From: DASPXY01 sp038227745 | Lineage (GTDB): Bacteria; Planctomycetota; Planctomycetia; Gemmatales; Gemmataceae | Direction of reading: 5' to 3' | Length of the DNA: 20,188 nt | Assembly: GCA_038227745.1 (NCBI GenBank) | Contig: JBBRPS010000070.1 | Coordinates: 1 to 20,188, forward strand | In this document: positions 1 to 6,700 of the stretch, piece by piece | Numbering within the stretch: position 1 is the first letter of the stretch | How the letters are laid out: the number at the start of each line of letters is the position of its first letter | Translations under genes and position numbers: made by a program | The notes under the pieces: generated by a model | The model's database searches: none | Seen by the model: only the letters and a program-made list of their open reading frames with translations | Told to the model about the DNA's origin: nothing

Positions 1-42
1 TCCCTCGGGCCGGGCCGCGGCACTACGAAAGAAAGACCGAAA

Positions 43-59
43 GCGGCGCCAAGCGCCGC
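43..59. repeat. short GC hairpin upstream of the NuoL-like gene
   Basis: GCGGCGC at 43-49 and its reverse complement GCGCCGC at 53-59 flank a 3-base loop. There is no T-run after it, so it could end a gene lying left of the window or be chance in GC-rich DNA. I see no coding sequence in bases 1-149. A GGAGG at 127-131 lies rather far (18 bases) from the ATG at 150. Confidence 0.35.
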
Positions 60-149
60 ACTCCAAATCGCCTCCCCGCTACGCCCGAACGCAAACCGCT
101 CTAAACGGGGACTAACCCGCGAGCCGCGGAGGCAAGAGGTCACCGAACC

Positions 150-1538
150 ATGTTCGATCACGCATCGGTTATTACCACTTTGGGGCTGGTCGCCATCACC
201 GCCCCGACCGTGTTGCTGTGCGTCCTGGGAATCCCGTCCCTGCTGGGCCGGCGCCTGAGCGAGGAGGCGACCGGCCGCTGGTGCGGGGTGACGACGATCA
301 TCGGGTTGATCGCCTCCGTCACCGTCCTCGCCCTGATGCTGCTCAATGGGACGCGGCACGAAGCCATCGACCTGGGCGAGTGGGTCCACATCCCCGGCTA
401 CCACTTCTCGGCGAAGCTCGTCTTCGACCGCCTGTCGGTGCCGATGGCGATCCTGTCGTTCGTGCTGTGCGGGACGATCGCGGCCTTCGCCACGCGCTAC
501 ATGCACCGCGAGCACGGCTACAACCGCTTCTTCGTCCTCTACGCCATGTTCGTCGTGGGCATGATTCTGACTTCCCTGGCGGGCACGATCGAGACGCTGT
601 TCGCCGGCTGGGAGCTGGTCGGCCTGTCGAGCGCCCTGCTGGTCGCCTTCTTCCAGGAGCGGCCGGCGCCGGTGCGCAACGGGCTGCGCGTGTGGGTCGT
701 CTACCGCGTGTCGGACGCCGCCCTGCTGCTGGCCGCCATCGTCATGCACCACCTCAGCGGCGAGGGCGACTTCGACAAGCTCCTGGGCGCGGGGCCGTGG
801 CCGGAGGGCGTTGCCGCCGTGTCCGGGGTGCCGGCGCTGCTGGTCGGGCTGCTGCTGATCATCGCCGCCGCGGGCAAGTCCGCGCTGGTGCCGTTCAGCG
901 GTTGGCTGCCGCGGGCGATGGAGGGGCCGACCCCGTCCAGCGCCGTCTTCTACGGCGCCCTGTCCGTCCACCTGGGCGCGTTCCTGCTGCTGCGCGCGAG
1001 CCCGATCCTGGAGACGTCGGTGTGGCTGGCGGGCCTGGTTGTCGCCCTGGGGCTGACGACCGCCGTGTATGCGTACATCGTCAGCAGCGTGCAGACGGAC
1101 ATCAAGTCGGCGCTGGCCTTCGGCTCGCTGGTGCAGGTCGGCCTGATCGTGGCCGAGATCGGCCTGGGGCTGCGGTACATCGCCCTGGTCCACCTGCTCG
1201 GCAACGCCTGCCTGCGCACGCTGCAGTTCGTCCGGGCGCCCACCCTGCTGCAGGATTACCGCCAGCTGGAAAACGCCATCGGCGAGCACCTGCCGCGCCT
1301 GGGGGATCCCCTCGGGCGCCTGGCCCCCGGCGGCTTCCGCCCCTGGCTGTACCGCCTCGCCCTGGAGCGCGGTTACCTCGACGCGCTGCTCAACGCCTAC
1401 GTGGCCGCCCCGTTCGTGCGCCTGTTCCGGTGGTGTGACGAGCTGGAACGCGCCTGGACCGATTTCCTGGCCGGCCGTGCGTCGCGGGAGTCCGACCTGG
1501 TCAAGCCGTCCTCGGGACAGATGGAAGAACTGCCATGA
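150..1538 (+). CDS. NuoL-like proton-conducting membrane subunit (shortened)
   Basis: Multi-spanning inner-membrane protein of the proton-antiporter family (Proton_antipo_M; NuoL/MrpA/DabB). E155 in GWELVGLSS matches the TM5 glutamate of NuoL. K243 in AAGKSALVPFSGWLP matches the TM7 lysine, and K319 in QTDIKSALAF the TM8 lysine. In TM11 H348 is kept, but the positions of E. coli H338 and K342 hold N352 and R356. At 462 residues it is well short of NuoL (about 610): after TM11 it jumps to a NuoL-like C-terminal segment (about 399-440), so the TM12-14 region with its channel residues is absent. Its stop overlaps the next gene's start (ATGA), so the two subunits are probably translated together. 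No other nuo genes are adjacent, so complex I is unlikely. A role in ion or dissolved-inorganic-carbon transport, as for DabB, is possible but is inference. Confidence 0.88.
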   Translation: MFDHASVITTLGLVAITAPTVLLCVLGIPSLLGRRLSEEATGRWCGVTTIIGLIASVTVLALMLLNGTRHEAIDLGEWVHIPGYHFSAKLVFDRLSVPMAILSFVLCGTIAAFATRYMHREHGYNRFFVLYAMFVVGMILTSLAGTIETLFAGWELVGLSSALLVAFFQERPAPVRNGLRVWVVYRVSDAALLLAAIVMHHLSGEGDFDKLLGAGPWPEGVAAVSGVPALLVGLLLIIAAAGKSALVPFSGWLPRAMEGPTPSSAVFYGALSVHLGAFLLLRASPILETSVWLAGLVVALGLTTAVYAYIVSSVQTDIKSALAFGSLVQVGLIVAEIGLGLRYIALVHLLGNACLRTLQFVRAPTLLQDYRQLENAIGEHLPRLGDPLGRLAPGGFRPWLYRLALERGYLDALLNAYVAAPFVRLFRWCDELERAWTDFLAGRASRESDLVKPSSGQMEELP

Positions 1539-3001
1539 ATATCGATCTCTGGAACTTGCCCTGGCTGGAAATCGCGATCCTCGTGTCCCTGGTCGGCTCG
1601 GTGTGGGTCAGCCGGTTCCGGGAGCCCACCCGCGCGTTCGCGTGGGGCCTGGCGTTCAGCGGGGCCGCGCTCGTCTGCACGCTGCTGGCGTGGGCCGGGT
1701 TCGCCCTCGGGCCGCCGACGGGCGCGCGCTGGAGCCTGCAGCAGCACCTGTTCGGCTGGGAACCGCTCGCTGTCGATGAACTCAGTGCCCCGATGGTGGC
1801 CCTGGTGGCCCTGCTGCACTTCCTGACCACCCTGGCCACCGGCCAGACGAAGATGCGGCGCTTCTCGCACTCCTGGTCGCTGGCCGCCGAGGCCATCCGT
1901 CTGGCGACGTTCGGCGCCCGCGAGCCCTGGCTGCTGATCGGCCTGCTGGCCGCCGGGGCCGTGGGGGGCTACCTGGAACTGGTCAACCGCCGCAAGCCGA
2001 CCCGGGTGTACGTGCTGCACATGGCGCTGTTCGTCGGCCTGATGGTCCTGGGCTGGGCGTTCGTGGACCCGCACGGCGGCCACCAGACGCAGACGGCCTG
2101 GGCGACCGTCCCGCTGATGGCGGCCATCCTGATCCGCTGCGGCACGGTGCCGGCGCACTGCTGGATCACTGACTGGTTTGAGCACGCCTCGTTCGGCAAC
2201 GCCCTGCTGTTCGTGGCGCCTCTCACCGGTGTATACGCCGCCGTCCGCCTCGTCCTGCCGATCGCCCCGGACTGGGTGCTGGGCAGCATCGGCGTGTTCT
2301 CGCTGGTCACCGCCGTGTACGCCGCGGGGATGGCCCTGGTCCAGCGCGAGGCGCGCCGCTTCTTCGCCTACCTGTTCATCAGCCATGCGTCGCTGGTCCT
2401 GGTCGGGTTGGAGCTGCACACCTCCATCAGTCTGACGGGCGCCCTGGCGCTGTGGATTTCGGTGGTCCTGTCGCTGGGCGGGTTCGGCCTGACCCTCCGC
2501 GCCCTGGAGGCGCGCTTTGGCCGGGTGTCGCTGGCGGACTTCCACGGCCTGTACGAACAATCGCCGCTGCTGGCGGTGTGCTTCGCGTTGACGGGCCTGG
2601 CGAGCGTGGGGTTCCCCGGCACGTTCGGCTTCCTGGCGACCGACATCCTGGTGGACGGGGCGGTCGAGGCGAGCCCCTACGTCGGCCTGGCCGTGGTGGT
2701 GGCGACGGCGATCAACGGCATCGCCGTGGTGCGGGCGTACTTCCTGCTGTTCACCGGTACCCGGCATGCGTCCACGGTGTCGTTGAAGGTCGGCGTGCGC
2801 GAGCGGTTCGCGGTCCTGACGTTGGCGGCCCTGATCGTCGGCAGCGGCATCTTTCCCCAGGCAGGCGTTTCCTCTCGCTACCGCGCCGCCAATGAGATCC
2901 TCCGTCACCGGCACAGTCGCGGCCAGGCGGCGACCGAGATCGCCGGCGCCACCGACGGCGCCCCACCGGCCACAGCCCTGGGCGCTGTACGTCCCGACTA
3001 G
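1535..3001 (+). CDS. NuoM-like proton-conducting membrane subunit
   Basis: Second antiporter-like subunit, 488 residues, predicted to sit in the inner membrane with the preceding NuoL-like protein. Family marks: E148 (YLELV) near the TM5 glutamate; the TM7 block RCGTVPAHCW (201-210), where NuoM has a lysine-containing block followed by VPFHTWLP; the TM8 block ARRFFAYLFISHASLV; and GLASVGFPGTFGF (354-366), the discontinuous TM12 motif. Both channel-lysine positions appear to be arginine here (R201 and R274), and the TM12 glutamate appears to be threonine, with D370 next to it; this alignment is by eye. The C-terminal 40 or so residues are hydrophilic and low-complexity. Start: ATG overlapping the upstream stop by four bases. 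The closest functional parallel I can name is the NuoL/NuoM-type partner of DUF2309 (DabA) systems; DabA itself is not in the window. Confidence 0.85.
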   Translation: MNIDLWNLPWLEIAILVSLVGSVWVSRFREPTRAFAWGLAFSGAALVCTLLAWAGFALGPPTGARWSLQQHLFGWEPLAVDELSAPMVALVALLHFLTTLATGQTKMRRFSHSWSLAAEAIRLATFGAREPWLLIGLLAAGAVGGYLELVNRRKPTRVYVLHMALFVGLMVLGWAFVDPHGGHQTQTAWATVPLMAAILIRCGTVPAHCWITDWFEHASFGNALLFVAPLTGVYAAVRLVLPIAPDWVLGSIGVFSLVTAVYAAGMALVQREARRFFAYLFISHASLVLVGLELHTSISLTGALALWISVVLSLGGFGLTLRALEARFGRVSLADFHGLYEQSPLLAVCFALTGLASVGFPGTFGFLATDILVDGAVEASPYVGLAVVVATAINGIAVVRAYFLLFTGTRHASTVSLKVGVRERFAVLTLAALIVGSGIFPQAGVSSRYRAANEILRHRHSRGQAATEIAGATDGAPPATALGAVRPD

Positions 3002-3014
3002 ACCGGCGGGGGAA

Positions 3015-3068
3015 GGGAGTAGGGGAAAGCCCACGGGTTGCTACCCGTGGGCTTGCGTGCCTACTCCC
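3015..3068. terminator. nested hairpin between convergent genes
   Basis: A perfect 12-bp stem (3027-3038 with 3043-3054, 4-base loop TGCT) sits inside an outer pair GGGAGTAGG (3015-3023) with CCTACTCCC (3060-3068). It fills the gap between the convergent ends of the NuoM-like gene (3001) and the EIIA regulator (3068). A bidirectional transcription terminator is the simplest reading, although neither side has the T-run of a canonical intrinsic terminator. Confidence 0.6.
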
Positions 3069-3772
3069 TATTCCCTCTCCGAAGGGGCCGCGGACGGGGG
3101 TTTCGCGAAACTCTCCTCCGCACGGCAGGCGTGGACGAGGATTTCGTCGGCGGGGCTTTGGCGGCGGACGGCCTCACGGAGCCCCGGGTCGCGCAGGGCA
3201 CAGGAGAGGCGGGCGAGCATTCCCAGATGCAGGCGCACGTTCGGGCAGACGAGGGCGAACAGCGTGTGGACCGGCTGCCCGTCGGCCACGGCGAAGGGGA
3301 TGGGCTGTTCCAGGAAGCAGAGGGTGATGAACGGGTGCGGCACCGGCAGGACCATGGGGTAGCGCGGGTGCGGCAGGGCGATGCCCTCGCCAATGCCCGT
3401 CGAGCCCATCGATTCGCGCGTGAGCAGCACCTGGAGGAGGAAGTCGCGGTCGCACGCCGAGGGCAGCGGCATCAGGCTGACCACGGCCCGCAGGGCCGAC
3501 TCCTTGTCCGCCCCCTTGACCTTGTGATGGATGCCGCCGAAGTGCAGCGCCCTGTCGATCGCCGGCGTGTCGCCGCCGTTGCCCATCTGGAAGAATTCCG
3601 GGGGGAAGACCAGCTTGCTGTTCAGGGTCGCCCACTCCAGCAGGTCCGAGCGGTTGAAGCGGTACTGGCCGTTGATGGTTTCCGCCCGCAGCTGGTCCTC
3701 TTTCACCCAGCGGTAGATCGCGTTCTCGTCCACGTTCAGCAGTCGGGCGACTTCGCGAACCGTCAATTGCAT
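3068..3772 (-). CDS. HTH (excisionase/MerR-type) + PTS EIIA-type regulator
   Basis: A 234-residue cytoplasmic protein. Residues 1-50 are a helix-turn-helix DNA-binding domain of the excisionase/MerR class (LTVREVARLLNVDENAIYRW, then an RFNRSDLLEW wing). Residues about 75-215 are a PTS EIIA type-2 (PtsN-like) domain; the phospho-accepting histidine is H135 in GIGEGIALPHPR, aligning with the IGNGIAIPH motif of EIIA-Ntr. The architecture suggests a transcription factor whose activity depends on phosphorylation by a phosphotransferase chain rather than a sugar transporter; no EIIB or EIIC is adjacent. It converges on the NuoL/NuoM-like pair and may sense the energy or nitrogen/carbon state that controls it (inference). 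The Ser/Pro-rich C-terminal tail looks dispensable. Start: ATG at 3772, at the beginning of the HTH. Confidence 0.88.
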   Translation of the reverse strand: MQLTVREVARLLNVDENAIYRWVKEDQLRAETINGQYRFNRSDLLEWATLNSKLVFPPEFFQMGNGGDTPAIDRALHFGGIHHKVKGADKESALRAVVSLMPLPSACDRDFLLQVLLTRESMGSTGIGEGIALPHPRYPMVLPVPHPFITLCFLEQPIPFAVADGQPVHTLFALVCPNVRLHLGMLARLSCALRDPGLREAVRRQSPADEILVHACRAEESFAKPPSAAPSERE

Positions 3773-3806
3773 GGCGCAGTTCTCCCAGGGCCTGGCGGGG
3801 CGAGTC

Positions 3807-3887
3807 GTTTAGCCGCGGTTCGGAGAACCGCGTCGGGCGCCATCCCTGGTGCAGCCCCACGCGGTTCTCCGAACCGCGGCTAAACGG
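3807..3887. repeat. long perfect inverted repeat, 28-bp arms
   Basis: Bases 3807-3834 and 3860-3887 are perfect reverse complements around a 25-base spacer. Each arm is itself partly palindromic (CGCGGTTC, then GAACCGCG), so several folds are possible. It lies between the start of the EIIA regulator and the end of the next minus-strand gene, about 22 bases past that gene's stop. It could be a strong terminator or a small non-coding repeated element. No ORF fits it. Confidence 0.9.
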
Positions 3888-3909
3888 AATGGCGGCGTGT
3901 GGCGCCGCG

Positions 3910-4716
3910 TCACTCCTTGTTCGGACGCGAGCGCAGCGCTTTCAACAGCTCGACCGTGGAGAAGGTGCCCTGTCCGTCGGCGAGGCTGCGGGTGATGCCC
4001 TCGTTGAAGCGGTCCTTCATGCCCGGCGCCAGGGACTGGAGTTGCTTCTCGACCAGTCCCTTGATCATTTCGCCCGCCGACCGCGCCTTCTCGCCCCCCA
4101 GCACCGGGCCGAGACGGCGCAGGGTGACCTGACGCAGCGTGAACTCTTTCAGGCTCATCTTCACGTCGGTCACCGTCGGCTCCAGCCTCACCTTGCTGAA
4201 AGGCGCCTTCGGGTCCGGCTTCGCCTTGATGTCGCACTCGACGGCCATCATGACGACGGCGTCGCCCTCACCGAGGAGGTTCAGCAGGCGCAGGCCCTTC
4301 TGCCAGTGGACGACCTCCATCTCGCCGCGCAGCACCGCCTCGACGTCCAGGGTCAAGCGGTAAACGCCGTCCTTGTTCTCCAGGCTCCGCACGCGCACGC
4401 TCAGGTCCTTGGCGGGGTCGTTGACGGACGCCCGCAGCTTGCGCCACAGGCCGTGCGGCAGCTCCAGGCGGTCGCCGACCTGGACGCGCTCGCGCAGGCG
4501 CGGCAGCCGCAGGTCGCCGGGGTCGGGGATCGTCTTGCCCCATTCCGTGTCCTGTTCGTAGACCTTGGGGAACTGCCCGGCCACCATCTTGTGGATCATC
4601 CGCGACAGCTCGGGGTACTCTTTCGTGTCGGCGGCCTTGCCCGGTTCGCCCGCCGACGCCAGCGACAGCACGCCTGCCAGGACGGCCAGGCCCAGCCCGA
4701 ACGCCTTGTTCGTCAT
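3910..4716 (-). CDS. secreted/periplasmic protein of unknown function
   Basis: A 268-residue protein starting with a clear Sec signal peptide (MTNKAFGLGLAVLAGVLSLASAG, cleavage expected near residue 22). The mature part is hydrophilic with no membrane helix. It has alternating charged/hydrophobic beta-like stretches (about 100-200, for example VYRLTLDVEAVLRGEMEVVHW) and a helical C-terminus (about 210-265). I do not recognise a domain or catalytic motif. The -10-like TATAAT on the same strand at 4792-4797 could drive it, with a leader of roughly 70 bases. It is divergent from the zinc metallopeptidase gene with a 218-base shared upstream region; whether the two are related in function is unknown. 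Confidence 0.8.
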   Translation of the reverse strand: MTNKAFGLGLAVLAGVLSLASAGEPGKAADTKEYPELSRMIHKMVAGQFPKVYEQDTEWGKTIPDPGDLRLPRLRERVQVGDRLELPHGLWRKLRASVNDPAKDLSVRVRSLENKDGVYRLTLDVEAVLRGEMEVVHWQKGLRLLNLLGEGDAVVMMAVECDIKAKPDPKAPFSKVRLEPTVTDVKMSLKEFTLRQVTLRRLGPVLGGEKARSAGEMIKGLVEKQLQSLAPGMKDRFNEGITRSLADGQGTFSTVELLKALRSRPNKE

Positions 4717-4791
4717 GATCCAGGGATACTCCGAGGGAACACCGGGGCCGGCCGCGAAGTCCTTCTCCGCGCCGAGGCCCCGACCCCCGGC

Positions 4792-4797
4792 ATTATA
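4792..4797 (-). promoter_or_regulatory. candidate -10 box for the secreted protein gene
   Basis: The minus strand reads TATAAT here, a perfect sigma70-type -10, inside very GC-rich DNA and about 75 bases before the ATG at 4716. I see no good TTGACA-like box 16-18 bases upstream. On the plus strand TAAAAT (4855-4860) is a weaker candidate for the divergent metallopeptidase gene. Confidence 0.35.
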
Positions 4798-4934
4798 CCG
4801 CCGCGCCCGCCGAACAGCGCCCCCGCCTCGCTGGTCCGCCCCGCGGCCCCGGGATAAAATTCATGGACGTGCGCGGGCTTCGTCCTGGGGGCCGAACCCT
4901 TCACCTTTTTGAATCCGGACCGGGGAGGTGCGTC

Positions 4935-5828
4935 ATGGAATGGGAAGGCCGCGAAGAGAGCGAAAACGTTGAGGACCGCCGCGGCATGAGCGGCGGCACG
5001 AAGGTGGCGCTCGGCGGGGGCGCGGCGGGGGTCATCATCCTCGTCGTCGCCCTGCTCACCGGGGGCGACCCGGCCAAGCTGGCGGAGATCTTCGGCCAGG
5101 GCCAGCAGCAGGGGGCGCCGCCGGGGCAGCAAGGGCAGCAACCCGGACAGCCGGCGCCGAAACGCGACCCGGCCGAGGAGCGCCTGGCGCACTTCACCAA
5201 GGTCATTTTCCACGACACCGAGGTGGTGTGGGACAAGTTGTTCCGCAAGATGGGCAAGACGTACCAGAAGCCGACCCTCGTGCTCTTCAGCGACCACGTG
5301 GAATCGGCCTGCGGGAAGGCGGAGTCGGCGGTCGGGCCGTTCTACTGCCCCGGCGACTCGCGGGTGTACATCGACCTGTCGTTCTACAAGGACATGCAGA
5401 AGAAGCTCAACGCGCCGGGCGAGTTCGCCCGGGCCTACGTGATCGCGCACGAGGTCGGGCACCACGTCCAGCGGCTGCTGGGGTATTCGCAGCGGGTGGA
5501 CGAGGCCCGGCGGACGATGAGCAAGGCGGAGTACAACAAGATGTCGGTGCGACTGGAGTTGCAGGCCGACTACTTTGCGGGCGTGTGGGCGCACCACGGG
5601 CAGAACGAGTTCAAGTTTCTGGAGAAGGGCGACGTGGACTCGGCGCTGAACGCGGCGTTCGCGATCGGCGACGACCGGCTGCAGAAGCGCGCCCGGGGTT
5701 ACGTGGTGCCGGACTCCTTCACGCACGGTACGTCGGCGCAGCGGATGCGCTGGTTCCGGCAGGGGTTCGAGACGGGCGACGTGGGCGGGGCGCGGGAGCT
5801 GTTCGACCTGAGGTACGAGGATCTGTGA
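4935..5828 (+). CDS. neutral zinc metallopeptidase, YpfJ family
   Basis: A membrane-anchored metallopeptidase of the YpfJ/Zn_peptidase family (PF04228), 297 residues. The N-terminus MEWEGREESENVEDRRG is the family signature, followed by one transmembrane helix (about 24-42), then a Gln/Pro/Gly-rich linker (about 55-75). The catalytic domain carries HEVGH (H172, E173, H176) as the zinc-binding HExxH motif. ELQADYFAG (E208, D212) is the likely third zinc ligand region. The catalytic domain is expected to face the periplasm, with an unknown substrate. I chose ATG 4935 rather than an in-frame ATG at 4863: it begins the conserved signature and has GGGGAGG at 4922-4928, seven bases away. The extra upstream 24 residues look non-coding. 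The gene ends 46 bases before the antitoxin-like gene, with a hairpin between. Confidence 0.92.
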   Translation: MEWEGREESENVEDRRGMSGGTKVALGGGAAGVIILVVALLTGGDPAKLAEIFGQGQQQGAPPGQQGQQPGQPAPKRDPAEERLAHFTKVIFHDTEVVWDKLFRKMGKTYQKPTLVLFSDHVESACGKAESAVGPFYCPGDSRVYIDLSFYKDMQKKLNAPGEFARAYVIAHEVGHHVQRLLGYSQRVDEARRTMSKAEYNKMSVRLELQADYFAGVWAHHGQNEFKFLEKGDVDSALNAAFAIGDDRLQKRARGYVVPDSFTHGTSAQRMRWFRQGFETGDVGGARELFDLRYEDL

Positions 5829-5852
5829 CGCGGGTTCCTCTCTCCGGTTAGC

Positions 5853-5871
5853 AACGCTTCGCAGAAGCGTT
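5853..5871. promoter_or_regulatory. hairpin immediately before the antitoxin-like gene
   Basis: AACGCTTC (5853-5860), loop GCA, GAAGCGTT (5864-5871): a perfect 8-bp stem ending three bases before the ATG at 5875. No Shine-Dalgarno sequence is visible between it and the ATG. It may be an operator for an autoregulating toxin-antitoxin operon, a translation-limiting structure, or the terminator of the metallopeptidase gene (stop at 5828). Confidence 0.5.
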
Positions 5872-5874
5872 CTT

Positions 5875-6093
5875 ATGAACGCCCGCGAAACGAACACCAC
5901 TGGCACTCCCCCCGAGGCCCTCGCCGACCTCGAAGCCGTACTGAACCACGTCGCCGCCGGCACGCCCGTCGAGCCGGCACTCGCCCGCCGCGTCCGCGAG
6001 CGTTCCGAGCGGCTGACCGAGGAACTGCGGCAGCGGTACGGGGAACTCGACGTGGCCGTCGATCTTATCCGCGAAATCCGCGAGGAGGAATGA
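5875..6093 (+). CDS. antitoxin-like small protein paired with PIN toxin
   Basis: A 72-residue acidic, mostly helical protein (DLEAVLNHVAAGTPV, then ARRVRERSERLTEELRQRYG, ending DLIREIREEE). It overlaps the PIN-domain gene by ATGA, the usual layout of VapB/VapC operons, and its size and charge fit an antitoxin. There is no recognisable DNA-binding motif, so the family is assigned from context. ATG 5875 is the only plausible start; it lacks a visible ribosome-binding site and sits directly after an 8-bp hairpin. Because its partner toxin is truncated, it may be a relic or may serve as an anti-addiction module against related toxins elsewhere in the genome. Confidence 0.65.
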   Translation: MNARETNTTGTPPEALADLEAVLNHVAAGTPVEPALARRVRERSERLTEELRQRYGELDVAVDLIREIREEE

Positions 6094-6380
6094 AGTACAT
6101 CCTGGACGCCTCCGTGGCATTGAAGTGGGTGCTGCCCGAGCCCCTGGCGGCCAAGGCTCGCCAGTTGCGGGACGACTACCAGAAGCGGCTTCACGAACTC
6201 TTCGCACCCGATTGCCGGCATCGCGCCGGCACAGGTCCCCCATCTTGCCCCACGCGCCGCGACAGTTCCGGTGGTGCGCCCTGGGGGGGCGGTGCTGAAG
6301 CGCCGGCGGCGCCCGGGTGCGTCGCGCCGCTTGATTCCAATGGCAACATGGGTATAGTTGAGGTGAATTTGTGGGCGTGA
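6090..6380 (+). pseudogene. truncated VapC-type PIN-domain toxin
   Basis: The first 41 or so residues are a typical PIN-domain start: MKYILDASVALKWVLPEP with the first metal-binding Asp (D6) and Glu (E17), then a helix ending HELFAPD. From about base 6212 the reading is Pro/Arg/Gly-rich and unlike any PIN domain. The remaining acidic residues, which full-length VapC proteins (about 130 residues) carry near residues 95 and 115, are missing. The frame stays open to 6380 only by chance. The break coincides with a 7-bp inverted repeat (TGCCGGC 6213-6219, GCCGGCA 6225-6231). RNase activity is therefore not expected. Overlap with the antitoxin-like gene is intact (ATGA). Confidence 0.75.
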
Positions 6381-6700
6381 CGGGGTGAAGGCACTGCCTT
6401 GACCTTGCCACCGTGTGAGCGGATAACGTCGAAATAGCTGACACCCATGAGGGGCTCGTCGTAAAAAGGCCCGCGGCGCGAGCAGGTGCCCCCGGCCGAA
6501 AGAACCTGATCTGCACCCCGAAACAGTCAGGGTTGGCCGACGGCCCCTCCGACCTTCCCCGCACGCCTCCTTCGCTCTTGGCAAGGAGGCGTGCGCTTGT
6601 TATATCTCCCTGCCGCGCTCGGCCCTCGGCCCTCGGCCCCGCGGGAGGCGGAAACGCTCACGTCCGGTCCGCAGGTCGCCCGTCCGCCGGTAACGCTCCC
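6381..6700. other. gene-less or decayed DNA before rsmH
   Basis: No convincing gene. On the minus strand the frame around 6448-6340 reads DVIRSHGGKV...KFTSTIPMLP, faintly like the end of a histidine-kinase ATPase domain, but there is no GxGxG box and no continuous domain. This stretch and the tail after the PIN break (6212-6380) could be a remnant of an inserted element. The right part holds the 12-bp hairpin at 6561-6594 and the leader of rsmH. Confidence 0.5.
6561..6594. terminator. 12-bp hairpin upstream of rsmH
   Basis: GCACGCCTCCTT (6561-6572) and AAGGAGGCGTGC (6583-6594) are perfect complements around a 10-base loop, followed by GCTTGTTAT. It lies about 107 bases before the rsmH start. 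It may end transcription from the left or attenuate rsmH. The right arm contains AAGGAGG, a Shine-Dalgarno-like string, but no start codon follows at a suitable distance. Confidence 0.5.

Noticed and set aside
4863..4934. An upstream in-frame ATG that would lengthen the zinc metallopeptidase by 24 residues
   Set aside because: The family signature starts at the ATG at 4935, which has a well-placed GGGGAGG; the extra residues are not family-like.
6414..6427. TGTGAGCGGATAAC, a 14-base match to the core of the E. coli lac operator
   Set aside because: The symmetric right half is missing, no lacI-like gene or gene start is adjacent, and the match is most likely chance.
6191..6448. A minus-strand frame (85 codons) with DVIRSHGGKVKAV, reminiscent of a histidine-kinase end
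   Set aside because: No ATP-binding GxGxG box, no upstream kinase domain, and a low-complexity remainder; kept only as a possible remnant.
4713..6584. A 623-codon minus-strand open frame across the metallopeptidase and antitoxin genes
   Set aside because: It is antisense to a metallopeptidase with HEVGH and a good ribosome-binding site, and has no recognisable domain.
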